A stretch of DNA of 64,000 nucleotides from Arthrobacter pascens (GTDB taxonomy: Bacteria; Actinomycetota; Actinomycetes; Actinomycetales; Micrococcaceae), in assembly GCF_030816475.1 (NCBI RefSeq), contig NZ_JAUSXF010000001.1, forward strand, positions 3,472,001 to 3,536,000. The letters run 5' to 3'. The notes under the pieces are model-generated. The model had not been told where the DNA came from. It saw only the letters and a program-made list of their open reading frames with translations, and did not search any database. Below are positions 54,159-64,000 of the stretch, in pieces; position 1 is the first letter of the stretch, and each line of letters opens with the position of its first letter. The translations under genes were made by a program, and so were the position numbers.

Positions 54159-54446
54159 ATGACCATCATTTCCGTCGACACCGAACTCCTCCAGCTCAAG
54201 TCAGCCAACGTCAAAGCCACGGTGGACCGGATCAGCGCCGACGTCCAAAACATGAAGCGCGGCCTGGACGAGCTCCAGGCCACCTGGCGGGGTTCGGCGG
54301 CAAACAACTTCCAGGCGCTGGTCACCGAATGGACCCTGACGCAGGGCAAGGTCGAAGCGTCGCTGGCATCCATCAACGTCGCCCTGGCATCGGCAGCGTC
54401 CAGCTACGCGCAGACCGAACAAGGCAACACGCAGCGCTTCAGTTGA
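54159..54446 (+). CDS. WXG100-family (ESAT-6-like) protein
   Basis: 95 residues from ATG 54159 behind AGAGGCAACAGC. Helical hairpin with W-x-G motif in TWRGSAANNF near residue 42, and a heptad-like second helix. These are type VII secretion substrates, but no EccC ATPase or partner esx gene is nearby, so it is an orphan. The 57 bases beyond contain AGGCCTGA/TCAGGCCT, a perfect 8-bp hairpin that overlaps the convergent RNase H stop. Confidence 0.88.
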   Translation: MTIISVDTELLQLKSANVKATVDRISADVQNMKRGLDELQATWRGSAANNFQALVTEWTLTQGKVEASLASINVALASAASSYAQTEQGNTQRFS

Positions 54447-54503
54447 GATTCAGCTGCTATTCAGTTGAGAGTCAGTGACCGGGGATATCAGGCCTGAGAC
54501 GTA

Positions 54504-55505
54504 TCAGGCCTCGGGGGTGCCCTGGTGGAACCGCAGTCTCCAGCGTCCGTCGTCGAGGACCCACAGCGAGCTTCGGAGTGTCGTGCCTGAACGCGAGTAG
54601 CTTCGGTACGTCAGCAGGACCGCGCTGGTGCCGATGCGGTCCGCCCCCAGCACTTCAAGCTCCGTCCGCTCCCCGGGGTCCTCTTCCAGGGCCATCATCA
54701 TCGCGTCGCGGGTCCAGACCCTTCCAGAGCTCCCGATCTCCATGAAATCAGGGTGCAGCAGGACTCCGGTGCGGCCAATGTCGCCGCGGACATCCGGGCC
54801 GAGCAGTTCACGCTCAAGGGCCTCCACGATTACTTCCGGCTCAAGCGCCGCAGGAGCGGTTACAGGCTCAGCAAACGGATCGCCTTCCAGTTCACTGAAG
54901 AGGTCCGGTTCGTCGAACCGGCCCAGGCCTCCGCCGATGGATTCTCCGGCTGTGGCCTTGGCTTCTTCAACCACCCTGGTAGCAGCGGCCGCGTGGACGG
55001 CGCTGGCGGCACGCGGAGTGATTGCTGCCGCTACCGGGGCTCCTGCAAAGCCCGGGCCGGAGCGGGCGGCGACTCCCTGCTGGTAGGCCGTGGCGGCCGC
55101 CCTCGCCCGCTCATCGGCTGCCTCGTTAAGATCGTGGCCGGCGTGCCCCTTGACCCATTCAAAGGTGTATCTGCGGCCCGCGAGTTCCCGGTCAAGTTCC
55201 TTCAGCAACTCAACGTTCAGGACCGGCTTGCCGTCAGCTTTCCGCCAGCCTTTCCGCTTCCAACCGGGCATCCATTTGGTGATCGAATTGATGACGTACT
55301 GGCTGTCACACAGAATCCGCAGGTCTTCTTCGGGGACGTGCGCCGTGGCACGGAAGAGGTCAAGGACGGCCATCAGTTCGCCCTGGTTGTTAGTGCCGTG
55401 CGGCCACCCGCCTGCCCTCCAGCAATCGTCATTCACATACCAGGCCCATCCGGCCGGACCGGGATTTCCTAAGGCCGAACCATCGGCCGCTGCAGTAATC
55501 GTCAC
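54504..55505 (-). CDS. RNase H fused to an NTF2-like (DUF4440-type) domain
   Basis: 333 residues from GTG 55505, preceded by GGATGGAG and starting VTITAAADGSALGNPGPAG. RNase HI at about 1-140: active-site acids in AAADGS (Asp), NNQGELMAV (Glu), LCDSQYVI (Asp) and the C-terminal NEAADERA (Asp); VKGHAGH also present. A long Ala-rich linker leads to a second domain at about 210-333 (LLHPDFMEIGSSGRVWTRD, LLTYRSYSRSG, WRLRFHQGT) with the DUF4440/NTF2-like pattern. Divergent from the deaminase-ASCH gene with 101 bases between. A start further upstream (55586) is possible. Confidence 0.88.
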   Translation of the reverse strand: MTITAAADGSALGNPGPAGWAWYVNDDCWRAGGWPHGTNNQGELMAVLDLFRATAHVPEEDLRILCDSQYVINSITKWMPGWKRKGWRKADGKPVLNVELLKELDRELAGRRYTFEWVKGHAGHDLNEAADERARAAATAYQQGVAARSGPGFAGAPVAAAITPRAASAVHAAAATRVVEEAKATAGESIGGGLGRFDEPDLFSELEGDPFAEPVTAPAALEPEVIVEALERELLGPDVRGDIGRTGVLLHPDFMEIGSSGRVWTRDAMMMALEEDPGERTELEVLGADRIGTSAVLLTYRSYSRSGTTLRSSLWVLDDGRWRLRFHQGTPEA

Positions 55506-55606
55506 GGCTCCATCCTGCCAGACACTGGTGATCGGGGTGTTCGTACCATTCCGGGAGCCGGTGCGGGAGTTCCGAATATCGTAATCCATTGTGAAAGGCT
55601 GCATCC

Positions 55607-56362
55607 ATGGAACCTTTGGAGTCAGAACGCCGGGTCATCGAGGCGGCCGAAAACCTGGCCAGAACTCTCGGTAGCGATACAAACCATTCTGTCGCGGCCG
55701 CCGCAATGGACACGCACGGACGAATACATCAGGCGGTGAATGTCCACCATTTCACCGGTGGTCCCTGCGCCGAGCTCGTCACCCTGGGCGTTGCCGCCAC
55801 CGTTCAGGCAGGGCCGTTGGTCACGATGGCAGCCGCCGGCGATGGAGGGCGTGGATTGATTCCGCCGTGTGGGCGCTGTCGTCAGGTGATGCTGGATTTG
55901 CATCCCGACTTGCTCGTCGCTGTTCCATCCCTGACCGGGCCCAAAATGCGTCCAATCGCCAAACTCCTTGCGGATTCATTCTTCTTTCCTGACGGCGATG
56001 CCCAGCGGGTTCTCCGTTTCAACAAGCGCTACTACGGCGGAATTGTTAGCGGCCGGAAGACTTCCTCAGTCCGCTGGGACGAGCAGATATCTGTCGGTCC
56101 CGCCCTCTTCTACTTTGAGGATGATGAAGTGCACCCGCCGCTGCATGGGGAGATCGTTGAGGTCCGGCGGTACCGCCTTGGTGACCTGACCCCCGAAAGA
56201 CTCCGACTCTCCGAAGGCGGCAGCGTCGACGGTTACATCGAAGGTCTTCGACAGCACTACCCGCTCATGCCGGCGGATGCGTTTGTCGATGTCGTGGACT
56301 TCAAGGTGGATCCGTCAGCCCTGCATGACATGGGGGAAGCACCGAACACCGCTGCCCTGTGA
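55607..56362 (+). CDS. Cytidine deaminase-like domain fused to ASCH domain
   Basis: 251 residues from ATG 55607. Residues about 1-120 form a cytidine/blasticidin-S-deaminase-type zinc domain: GGPCAELVTLG (Cys-Ala-Glu) and PPCGRCRQVMLDLHP (PCxxC). Residues about 130-245 form an ASCH domain: RYYGGIVSGRKTSSVRWDE, VGPALFYFEDD, EIVEVRRYRL and DVVDFKVD. The GRKTxxxR stretch resembles the catalytic region of E. coli YqfB (N4-acetylcytidine amidohydrolase), with Ser at the position of its Thr24 as I recall it. The fusion could deacylate and then deaminate a modified cytidine; this is a hypothesis. Confidence 0.85.
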   Translation: MEPLESERRVIEAAENLARTLGSDTNHSVAAAAMDTHGRIHQAVNVHHFTGGPCAELVTLGVAATVQAGPLVTMAAAGDGGRGLIPPCGRCRQVMLDLHPDLLVAVPSLTGPKMRPIAKLLADSFFFPDGDAQRVLRFNKRYYGGIVSGRKTSSVRWDEQISVGPALFYFEDDEVHPPLHGEIVEVRRYRLGDLTPERLRLSEGGSVDGYIEGLRQHYPLMPADAFVDVVDFKVDPSALHDMGEAPNTAAL

Positions 56363-56381
56363 AGAACTGTTCGAAGACACC

Positions 56382-56420
56382 AAAAAAGTGCGGCCCCCTC
56401 GTGAGGGGACCGCACTTTTT
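56382..56420. terminator. Bidirectional terminator
   Basis: AAAAAGTGCGG plus CCCCTC pairs with GAGGGG plus CCGCACTTTTT, giving a near-perfect stem of about 17 bp with A-run before and T-run after. It serves both the deaminase-ASCH gene (plus) and groEL (minus), which converge on it. Confidence 0.92.
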
Positions 56421-56450
56421 GTGAACGGACCAGGGTCCGGCCGGTGTGGG

Positions 56451-58325
<1,875 letters not shown>

Positions 58326-58374
58326 CGAACGGCCGCAAAAATCCCCGTCCGGGGAGCCACTTCGCTGCAGGCGA

Positions 58375-59670
58375 TCACCCCGCCGCCCGGCCAGCCGCCT
58401 CACGCCCTGTGACGTGGGCCTTGTTGTCCGGGCCGTAGGTGAAAACCATGAAGTTCGCTGCGGTGATGTCCCCGTTGGAGTCGAAGCCAATCGGACCGGA
58501 TTCGCCGTCGTAGTTTATTCCGGAACCTGACTTCAAAACAGCCTGGCAGTCCTTGAAGGACGTACACGGTTTTCCGGTCTGCTCCCCGCCCGGGCCCGTG
58601 CCCGCCCCGGCGATTTGGCCGCCGGATACCGCGATCAGGTTCGCCGCTATGCTTTGCCCCGCATCGTCGTCCGCTCTTGAGGCAGCCAGCACCGCCAGGT
58701 TCACGGCGTCGAAAGTCTCGGCCGCGAAGAACAGGTCCTTCAACGCGGGATCCACCGCGATGAGGCGGGCCTGGAAGTCGGCAGAGGGGAAAACTCCCGG
58801 AACAACTGCCCTGGCGCCATCGAGTGCCTTGGAACCGAGCCCGGAACCGTACTGGCCAAACGCTCCGTCGCTAAGGATGATCCTGCTGCCGGACAGACCG
58901 GCGTTGTCCAGTTCAGCAATGGCTCCCTGTGCCCCGTCCCGCGCGATCAGCACCACAGCGTCCGGTGCCGCTTTCCGGGCCGCATCGGCAGCCTGCCGGG
59001 CATCCCCTGGCTTGAATTCCGTGGTGGAGAGGTTAGCCAGGCCAGCATTCCTGGCGGCGCCCGCGACGGCCGCGGAAACTTCCTGGCCGTAGGCGCCGTC
59101 CTGGTACAGCACGGCGAGGCTCTTTGCACCGCCATCCTTGGCAAGCTTAACCAGTACCGATGCCTGGGCGACGTCAGCCGCAGCCGTCCGGAAGTAATAG
59201 CCGCCGCTCTTGTATGTGCTCAGGCCGGCAGCTGAGTTGGCCGGTGAAATCAGCGGGACCCTTGCCCGGGACAGGACGTCAATCGCTGCCGGCGCGTGGC
59301 TGGAATCGGTCGGCCCGATGACCACATCAGCCTTGGCGGCGAGCAGTTTCTTGGCCTGCGCCTCGGAGTCATCAGCGGAAGACTGGGGAAGCAGCTCGAC
59401 GGGTTTTCCCTTGACTCCGCCAGCGGCGTTGATTTCCTGCACGGCGAGTTTGGCCGCGGCGAGCTCTGAATCGTTGAGGAAGGCCTGCTTCCCGGCATTG
59501 TCCAAAATAAGGCCCACACGAAGCGTCCCGTCGCCGGACGCTTCCACGGAATCAAGCCGGGCGTTCCCTGTCGCGGCGGCGCAGCCCGCCAGCGCCAGCA
59601 CTGCGGCTGTCCCCATGGCGGCGCGGATTGTTGTCCGGAAAATGCCGGACCCGGGAATGAAAGACTTCAC
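58375..59670 (-). CDS. Leu/Ile/Val-type ABC substrate-binding lipoprotein
   Basis: 431 residues from GTG 59670. Signal peptide ends with lipobox ALAGC, Cys near residue 30. Peripla_BP_6 fold: [64 protein letters not shown] and YFRTAAAD, then a late [11 protein letters not shown] pair of cysteines. No permease or ATPase adjoins. Its GTG start overlaps the stop of the cold-shock gene (GTGA), so it is translationally coupled to it. Ligand unknown. Confidence 0.9.
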   Translation of the reverse strand: MKSFIPGSGIFRTTIRAAMGTAAVLALAGCAAATGNARLDSVEASGDGTLRVGLILDNAGKQAFLNDSELAAAKLAVQEINAAGGVKGKPVELLPQSSADDSEAQAKKLLAAKADVVIGPTDSSHAPAAIDVLSRARVPLISPANSAAGLSTYKSGGYYFRTAAADVAQASVLVKLAKDGGAKSLAVLYQDGAYGQEVSAAVAGAARNAGLANLSTTEFKPGDARQAADAARKAAPDAVVLIARDGAQGAIAELDNAGLSGSRIILSDGAFGQYGSGLGSKALDGARAVVPGVFPSADFQARLIAVDPALKDLFFAAETFDAVNLAVLAASRADDDAGQSIAANLIAVSGGQIAGAGTGPGGEQTGKPCTSFKDCQAVLKSGSGINYDGESGPIGFDSNGDITAANFMVFTYGPDNKAHVTGREAAGRAAG

Positions 59671-59873
59671 TCGACGGGCCGGACGCTTTCCGCCTGCGGG
59701 CCCTTCTCGCCTTCGCCGATTTCCAGCTCCACGCGTTGTCCCTCGTCCAGGGCCCGGTAGCCCTCGCCCTGGATGGCCGACCAGTGTACAAACACGTCGT
59801 CACCTGAACCGTCAACGGTGATGAAGCCATAGCCCTTTTCCGCGTTGAACCATTTGACGGTTCCCTGTGCCAT
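59667..59873 (-). CDS. Cold-shock protein, CspA family
   Basis: 68 residues from ATG 59873, starting [21 protein letters not shown]1 KGYGFI and RNP2 DVFVHWSAI are canonical; QAESVRPVE at the end. Nucleic-acid chaperone. The stop codon overlaps the GTG of the binding lipoprotein gene, an unexpected pairing. Longer reading from 59909 has no ribosome site. Confidence 0.94.
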   Translation of the reverse strand: MAQGTVKWFNAEKGYGFITVDGSGDDVFVHWSAIQGEGYRALDEGQRVELEIGEGEKGPQAESVRPVE

Positions 59874-60028
59874 GATTTCCACTCTCTCAGTAGCGTCCGC
59901 AAGGCCCACGCCACTGTGTGCCGCTTTTTACGAACCGAAGTCTGAAATTACTCTAGCCAATGGCCGGGGGCAGGCCGAGTCACCGGCAGCGTCGGCACCC
60001 AAAAGTTATTCAGGCGTGATCGGGACGC

Positions 60029-60643
60029 CTACTTGAATCCAGGGCCAAGCACCACAACCACGGGCACCTGGAATTCGGCGCTGTCCAGCACCGTCGGGAT
60101 GTCCAGCAGCTTCGAGAGCGCCTCGGCGTTGGCCTTTTGCGCGATACCGGCGTAGAAGATCACCGATGTCTTCTGCGGCGCGCCGCCCCAGTTGCCGACC
60201 TGGCCCAGCGTCCAGCCGTCTGACTGGACAATCGAACTAACGCGGGCAGCGAGCCCGGAAGTCCCGGATCCGTTGTATATGGCGATGCCTTGGGTTTTGT
60301 TCACAGCGGACGACGGCGTCGGACTGGGCGTGGCACTCGGCTCCGATTTAGCACTCGCGGATGGTTCCGGACTGGCTGAGGGCTGCGCCGACGCCGTGGT
60401 TCCGGCGCTGGCCTCAGGCGATGCGGCAGACTGCAAGCTTGAGGAGACCTGGCTACCCGCCGGCGCGAAGCCCAGCTTCGGGAGGATCAGGAAGGAGACC
60501 AGGCCGATGGCCAGCGCGGCGATGCCTACCGCGAGGATTGGCCAGAGTTTGCGTCGTGACGGCGCACCTGCAGCCCGGTGGACACCCTGGCGCGCGGCGG
60601 TCTCAGGGACCCTGTCGAATTCATCCCGGGCATATCTGGTCAT
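60029..60643 (-). CDS. Membrane-anchored LytR_C-domain protein
   Basis: 204 residues. A cytoplasmic basic N-terminus of about 32 residues, one membrane segment (LWPILAVGIAALAIGLVSFLIL) and a Ser/Ala/Pro/Glu-rich extracellular linker of about 55 residues precede the C-terminal LytR_C domain: GIAIYNGSGTSGLAARVSSIVQSDGW and SVIFYAGIAQKANAEAL. The enzymatic LytR-CpsA-Psr domain is absent. Function unclear; envelope association is likely. Confidence 0.88.
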   Translation of the reverse strand: MTRYARDEFDRVPETAARQGVHRAAGAPSRRKLWPILAVGIAALAIGLVSFLILPKLGFAPAGSQVSSSLQSAASPEASAGTTASAQPSASPEPSASAKSEPSATPSPTPSSAVNKTQGIAIYNGSGTSGLAARVSSIVQSDGWTLGQVGNWGGAPQKTSVIFYAGIAQKANAEALSKLLDIPTVLDSAEFQVPVVVVLGPGFK

Positions 60644-60690
60644 GGTGGCGAGACATCCTTGTTGATTGCCGCTGATGGCTCAGCGCGGTC

Positions 60691-61023
60691 CTAATGAGCG
60701 TCGGAACCCAGGCGGCGTGCTGTACGTGCCCGCTGACGCGACGTACGTAGTCTACGCAATCTCTTGACCAGCATGGGATCGTGAGCCAGCGCATCCTCGG
60801 TGTCGATGAGTGCATTCAGTAACTGGTAGTAGTGCGTCGCAGACAGGTCAAAGAGCTCCCTGATGGCCTGTTCCTTGGCCCCGGCGTATTTCCACCATTG
60901 CCGTTCCAGCGCCAGCATCTGCTGGTCACGCTCACTCAACGGCGAGTTGCGAAGCGTGAAATCCGCCAGCAGCGAGCTAGGTTCTTCCGGCTCCGGCAGG
61001 TGTTCCCGAGCTGCTTCAGCCAC
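60691..61023 (-). CDS. DUF3263-family protein
   Basis: 110 residues from GTG 61023 behind GAAGGA. Core: [46 protein letters not shown], which is the DUF3263 pattern resembling a sigma-like helix-turn-helix; the C-terminus is strongly basic ([15 protein letters not shown]). Likely DNA-binding by inference. Same strand and 47 bases upstream of the LytR_C gene, an arrangement common in actinobacteria. Confidence 0.9.
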   Translation of the reverse strand: MAEAAREHLPEPEEPSSLLADFTLRNSPLSERDQQMLALERQWWKYAGAKEQAIRELFDLSATHYYQLLNALIDTEDALAHDPMLVKRLRRLRTSRQRARTARRLGSDAH

Positions 61024-61134
61024 GACATTCCTTCGCTGTTGAGGGTAAAAGTCCCACCCCAATGCTACGGAGGAATAACAAGGTTGTCATTTACGCCGCG
61101 TTACGGGAGTAGCTATCCCTGCGAGAATGGAAGC

Positions 61135-61905
61135 GTGTTTGAATCTGACGCGCTGTTCGAGCTGGAACCGGCCGCGCTGGAGAGCGTCGCGTTCGCCGAG
61201 ATGGCACGGCTGCCGCTCAGGGAGCTGATGGCTGCCGACTGGGCCAAGGCGCTGGGCGGGGTGGAGGCGGAGATCCGCGCGGTCCTGGACTTTCTTGCCG
61301 CCGAAACCGCGGCGGGGCACCAGGTGCTGCCCTCGCCGTCGAACGTCCTGCGCGCTTTCCGCCAGCCGCTGGCGGATGTCAAGGTCCTCATTGTTGGCCA
61401 GGACCCTTACCCGACGCCCGGTCACGCCGTCGGCCTGTCCTTCTCTGTGGATCGGCGCACCCGGCCCATCCCGCGGAGCCTGGCGAACATCTACCGGGAG
61501 CTGGAAGCGGACCTGGGCATTCCGGCCCGCGTGCACGGAGATTTGTCCGGATGGGCGGGCCAGGGCGTCCTGCTCCTCAACCGGGTGATGAGCGTGCGGG
61601 CCGGCGCTGCGGGCTCGCACCGGGGAAAAGGCTGGGAGAAGATCACGACGACGGCTGTCACCGCAGTCGCCACCCGGAGAGCAGTCGACGGCGGCAGGCC
61701 CCCGCTGGTGGCCGTGCTCTGGGGAAAAGATGCAGACAGCGTCCGGCACCTCCTTTCCGGTGCTGCGGTAGTGTCAAGCGCCCATCCCAGTCCGTTGTCG
61801 GCGTCGCGTGGATTTTTCGGTTCGCGGCCATTCAGCCGTGTCAATGAGCTGCTGCAGGAGCAGGGTTGCGCGGGCGTAACCTGGGAGCTCCCCCAGGCTC
61901 CTTAG
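61135..61905 (+). CDS. ung: Uracil-DNA glycosylase (family 1)
   Basis: 256 residues from GTG 61135. Removes uracil from DNA. Motif [22 protein letters not shown] with catalytic Asp near residue 93, and motif [25 protein letters not shown] near residue 222. The stop overlaps an iron box that reaches into the next start codon. Confidence 0.95.
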   Translation: MFESDALFELEPAALESVAFAEMARLPLRELMAADWAKALGGVEAEIRAVLDFLAAETAAGHQVLPSPSNVLRAFRQPLADVKVLIVGQDPYPTPGHAVGLSFSVDRRTRPIPRSLANIYRELEADLGIPARVHGDLSGWAGQGVLLLNRVMSVRAGAAGSHRGKGWEKITTTAVTAVATRRAVDGGRPPLVAVLWGKDADSVRHLLSGAAVVSSAHPSPLSASRGFFGSRPFSRVNELLQEQGCAGVTWELPQAP

Positions 61906-61920
61906 CTTAGGGTTACCTTA
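61902..61920 (+). promoter_or_regulatory. DtxR/IdeR iron box over the start of the siderophore-interacting gene
   Basis: TTAGCTTAGGGTTACCTTA matches TTAGGTTAGGCTAACCTAA at 15 of 19 positions. It spans the ung stop codon and ends on the A of the downstream ATG (61920). Position so close to translation start implies either a leaderless or very short transcript or repression within the coding boundary. IdeR is encoded at 43575-44270. Confidence 0.6.
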
Positions 61921-62759
61921 TGAGCACAGTCCCCGCTGCCACCAGCGCCACCAAGAAGAGCCGTCCCCAGATCGACCTGACGGTGCTCCGCCGCGAGGAA
62001 CTCTCGCCGCACATGGTCAGGATTGTTGCCGGCGGAGAGGGCTTTGACGGCTACGTCAACAACAGCTTCGTGGACCGCTACGTCAAGATCGTCTTTCCGC
62101 AGCCGGGTGTGGAATACGCCCGGCCGCTGGATTTATGGACCATCCGGGAAACCATGCCCCGCGAGCAGTGGCCGTTTACGCGCACTTACACCGTCCGATG
62201 GGTAGACCTCGAAGCCAGGGAGCTCGCCATCGATTTCGTCATCCACGGCGATGAAGGACTGGCAGGACCCTGGGCCGCCTCGGCGCAGCCGGGCGACCCT
62301 CTCACGTTCACCGGCCCCGGCGGCGCCTACAACCCGGCGCCTGACGCTGACTGGTACCTCTTTGCCGGTGACGAAGCGGCCCTGCCGGCTATCGCGGCGT
62401 CCCTTGAATCCTTGCCCCCGGAAGCGCGCGGCCTTGCATTCCTCGAAGTGGACAGCGACGCCGACATCCAGGCAATCTCGGCCCCCGCCGGAGTGGACAT
62501 CACCTGGCTCCGACGGAACGGAGCACCGGCCGGCACCAGCGGGCTACTGGTGGAAGCAGTTGCCGGTGCCGAATGGCCCGCCGGCAAGGTTGACGTCTTT
62601 GCCCATGGCGAGCGTGGCTATATGAAGGGTCTGCGGGACGTGTTCTTTGTCCAGCGCGGCCTCGAACGCAAGCAGGTTTCCTTGTCCGGCTACTGGGCGA
62701 CGGGCCGGGTGGAGGACGATTTCCAGGCCGAAAAGAAGCTCCCCGTAGGGCAAATCTGA
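61920..62759 (+). CDS. Siderophore-interacting protein (FAD-binding ferric reductase)
   Basis: 279 residues from ATG 61920. FAD-binding barrel at about 17-130 with FTRTYTVRWVD (the RxYTxR flavin motif) and IDFVIHGDEGLAGPWA; C-terminal SIP domain with WYLFAGDEAALPAIAASLE and AHGERGYMKGLRDVFFVQRG, then LSGYWATGRVEDDF. Releases iron from siderophores by reduction. The ATG has only AGGG seven bases upstream inside the iron box. Expected to be iron-repressed. Confidence 0.93.
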   Translation: MSTVPAATSATKKSRPQIDLTVLRREELSPHMVRIVAGGEGFDGYVNNSFVDRYVKIVFPQPGVEYARPLDLWTIRETMPREQWPFTRTYTVRWVDLEARELAIDFVIHGDEGLAGPWAASAQPGDPLTFTGPGGAYNPAPDADWYLFAGDEAALPAIAASLESLPPEARGLAFLEVDSDADIQAISAPAGVDITWLRRNGAPAGTSGLLVEAVAGAEWPAGKVDVFAHGERGYMKGLRDVFFVQRGLERKQVSLSGYWATGRVEDDFQAEKKLPVGQI

Positions 62760-62936
62760 CCAGGCAGACCTGATCGGGCACCCGGAGCCGATCCGGTCCC
62801 GCCCTTCCGTGCGGCGGAGCGGCCGGTGTGCGTTGACTTACTTTTCGAGCCGGATTTCCTCGGGGTGCCGCGCCACCAGGCTCCCGAGCAGGCGGAGAGC
62901 GTGGTCGGAGGCGGCCATCGGCGCCGAGATCGGCGC

Positions 62937-63145
62937 GACCCCGCACAGACCGCCCTCGCCTGGCTGCTCACGCGTGGAAACGACATCGCCCCCATCCCGG
63001 CACACGACGCGTCTCCAGGGTGGAGGAGAATACCGCGGCGGACGGCGTCAAACTCACCGACGGCCAACTGCACCGCCTGAACGCGCTCCAACCCGCCGCC
63101 GGCGAACGCCACAACGAAGCCAACATGGACTCCATCGACCGCTGA
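62937..63145 (+). pseudogene. Aldo/keto reductase C-terminal remnant
   Basis: DPAQTALAWLLTRGNDIAPIP reads in one frame from 62937; near 62998 the frame shifts by one missing base and continues in another as GTRRVSRVEENTAADGVKL and MDSIDR to a stop at 63145. These are the last 70 residues of an aldo/keto reductase (PIPGTRR motif). The N-terminal 250 residues are absent. The preceding 62760-62936 holds no gene I can support. Confidence 0.75.
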
Positions 63146-63218
63146 TCCGAGGAGAGAGACAGGCCCCTGAACCGCCGTCGTCGTCCTCTCCAAAGCTTGT
63201 TCAGGACGTCCGCCGGCG

Positions 63219-64000
63219 CTACCTCCGGCGGGCCCGCCGCCGCTCATTACTTGCGAGGCTCCGCGTCAGCGGCCGGGCCAGGGTGTCCCCCAGCACAATT
63301 CCGCCGGCCGCGCCCAGGACAATCGCACCGGCATTGAGCATGCCTCCTGCACCGAGCAGAATTTGCGATTCCTCAACGGTCAGCACGTACATTGAGCGGA
63401 AGATGGTCAGTCCGGGCAGCAGGATCAACGCCGCCGGCACGGCGACCACCAGCTGGGGAGCACCCATTTTCAGGGCAACCACCCGGGCAAGCAGTCCGAT
63501 CGCAACGGCGGAGAGCGCCGGCGAGAACCTCTCACCAAGGCCCAGCGCGTCCCCGCCCAGCAGCACGAGGTAGCCTGCCACGCCAACGGCTGCCGTGGGC
63601 AGCAGCAGCTTCCACGTAGTCTGCTCGGTGACGCCGATGGCCATTACCGCGACGGCGATGAAGGTGACCAGGACCCACAGGTCATAGGCCGGCGGAAAGG
63701 TCTTGGTGACATCGATCTCCGGCATCCCCGTCATTGACCCCAGCACAAAGGCCACGGCAATCCCCGCCACCAGCGCCCCGAAAGTCAGGACAGTTGACAG
63801 GAACCGGCCGGCGGCTGTCACGGGGAAGCCGTTGATGGCGTCCTGGACCGAGGACACCAGGCGCCCTGTGGGCAGGAGCAGCAGGATGCCGCCCACCACC
63901 ACAATCTCGGGTGAGTTGGTGAGCCCGAACTTCCCCAGCAGGATCGCCACAATCGTCACCAGGAAGGAGCACGAAGCGGTGATAAAAAAATCAGGCATCC
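63219..64000 (-). CDS. Threonine/serine exporter (ThrE-type), N-terminus beyond window
   Basis: About 260 residues visible, with nine or ten hydrophobic segments, matching the membrane part of ThrE-type exporters: SPEIVVVGGILLLLPTGRLVSSVQDAINGFPVTAAGR near the start and GAPQLVVAVPAALILLPGLTIFRSMY, both typical of the C-terminal ThrE domain. Basic tail NERRRARRR. An ATG at 63998 begins the visible part, but family members are 400 residues or more and the frame runs to the window edge, so the protein probably extends upstream. Confidence 0.8.
   Translation of the reverse strand, partial: MPDFFITASCSFLVTIVAILLGKFGLTNSPEIVVVGGILLLLPTGRLVSSVQDAINGFPVTAAGRFLSTVLTFGALVAGIAVAFVLGSMTGMPEIDVTKTFPPAYDLWVLVTFIAVAVMAIGVTEQTTWKLLLPTAAVGVAGYLVLLGGDALGLGERFSPALSAVAIGLLARVVALKMGAPQLVVAVPAALILLPGLTIFRSMYVLTVEESQILLGAGGMLNAGAIVLGAAGGIVLGDTLARPLTRSLASNERRRARRR

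Noticed and set aside
62836..62940. A short minus-strand frame ending near 62836 beside the aldo/keto reductase remnant
   Set aside because: About 25 residues with no recognisable family and no upstream continuation; cannot be supported as a gene.
63983..63990. Homopolymer run in the ThrE-type gene as a frameshift site
   Set aside because: The frame on both sides agrees with the family as far as visible; the window edge prevents any judgement.

Overview
The window is high-GC chromosomal DNA from an actinobacterium. Gene content and order point to the Micrococcaceae, close to Arthrobacter or Pseudarthrobacter: an inositol catabolic block containing a Cgl0159-type aldolase, actinobacterial c-di-AMP riboswitches before wall hydrolases, a DtxR/IdeR regulator almost identical in its metal site to corynebacterial DtxR, an XPB-type helicase with its partner gene, and a groEL without groES under CIRCE control. 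This assignment rests on protein family resemblance only; no database search was run.

Region 1 (1-16.0 kb) is devoted to inositol and related sugars. On the minus strand lie an ABC sugar importer (binding lipoprotein, permease, single-domain ATPase) followed by a Gfo/Idh/MocA dehydrogenase cut by the window edge. Further on, also minus, is an operon iolC - Cgl0159-type aldolase - iolD - mmsA - iolE - iolG - TIM-barrel isomerase. A tautomerase of the malonate-semialdehyde decarboxylase type sits just upstream. Three sites with a shared TGTCCTGACA-like core stand before the importer, the iol operon and the tautomerase, suggesting one regulon under an IolR-type repressor that is not in the window. 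No iolB is present. Inserted between importer and operon is a decaying island: a frameshifted LacI-type regulator, a surviving sugar isomerase and a truncated, twice frameshifted MFS transporter, with two near-perfect operator palindromes still intact.

Region 2 (16-33 kb) is mostly housekeeping: an ArsR/SRPBCC pair, a large palindromic repeat, sucCD, a lipoprotein, a glycosyltransferase, pcrA, an inositol-monophosphatase-like enzyme, membrane proteins, tRNA-Arg(CCU), a NUDIX hydrolase, and an ABC-F protein translationally coupled to an ABC exporter. The ABC-F gene has a strong terminator-like hairpin in its own leader, a probable attenuator. Divergent from it is an HTH protein plus seven-helix membrane protein pair.

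Region 3 (33-46 kb) holds a GH38 alpha-mannosidase, a molybdenum-cofactor block (fdhD, moeA, DUF6457, mobA), an HNH protein, three wall hydrolases (two NlpC/P60, one M23) with two ydaO-type c-di-AMP riboswitches, the iron regulator ideR, serC and a 17-bp tandem repeat.

Region 4 (46-64 kb) holds a DUF3027 protein, a long cold-shock protein, the XPB helicase pair, a two-component system, an orphan WXG100 protein, an RNase H fused to an NTF2-like domain divergent from a cytidine deaminase-ASCH fusion, groEL with an extended CIRCE, a cold-shock gene translationally coupled to a binding lipoprotein, a LytR_C protein, DUF3263, ung, a siderophore-interacting protein with an iron box over its start codon, an aldo/keto reductase remnant and a partial ThrE-type exporter.
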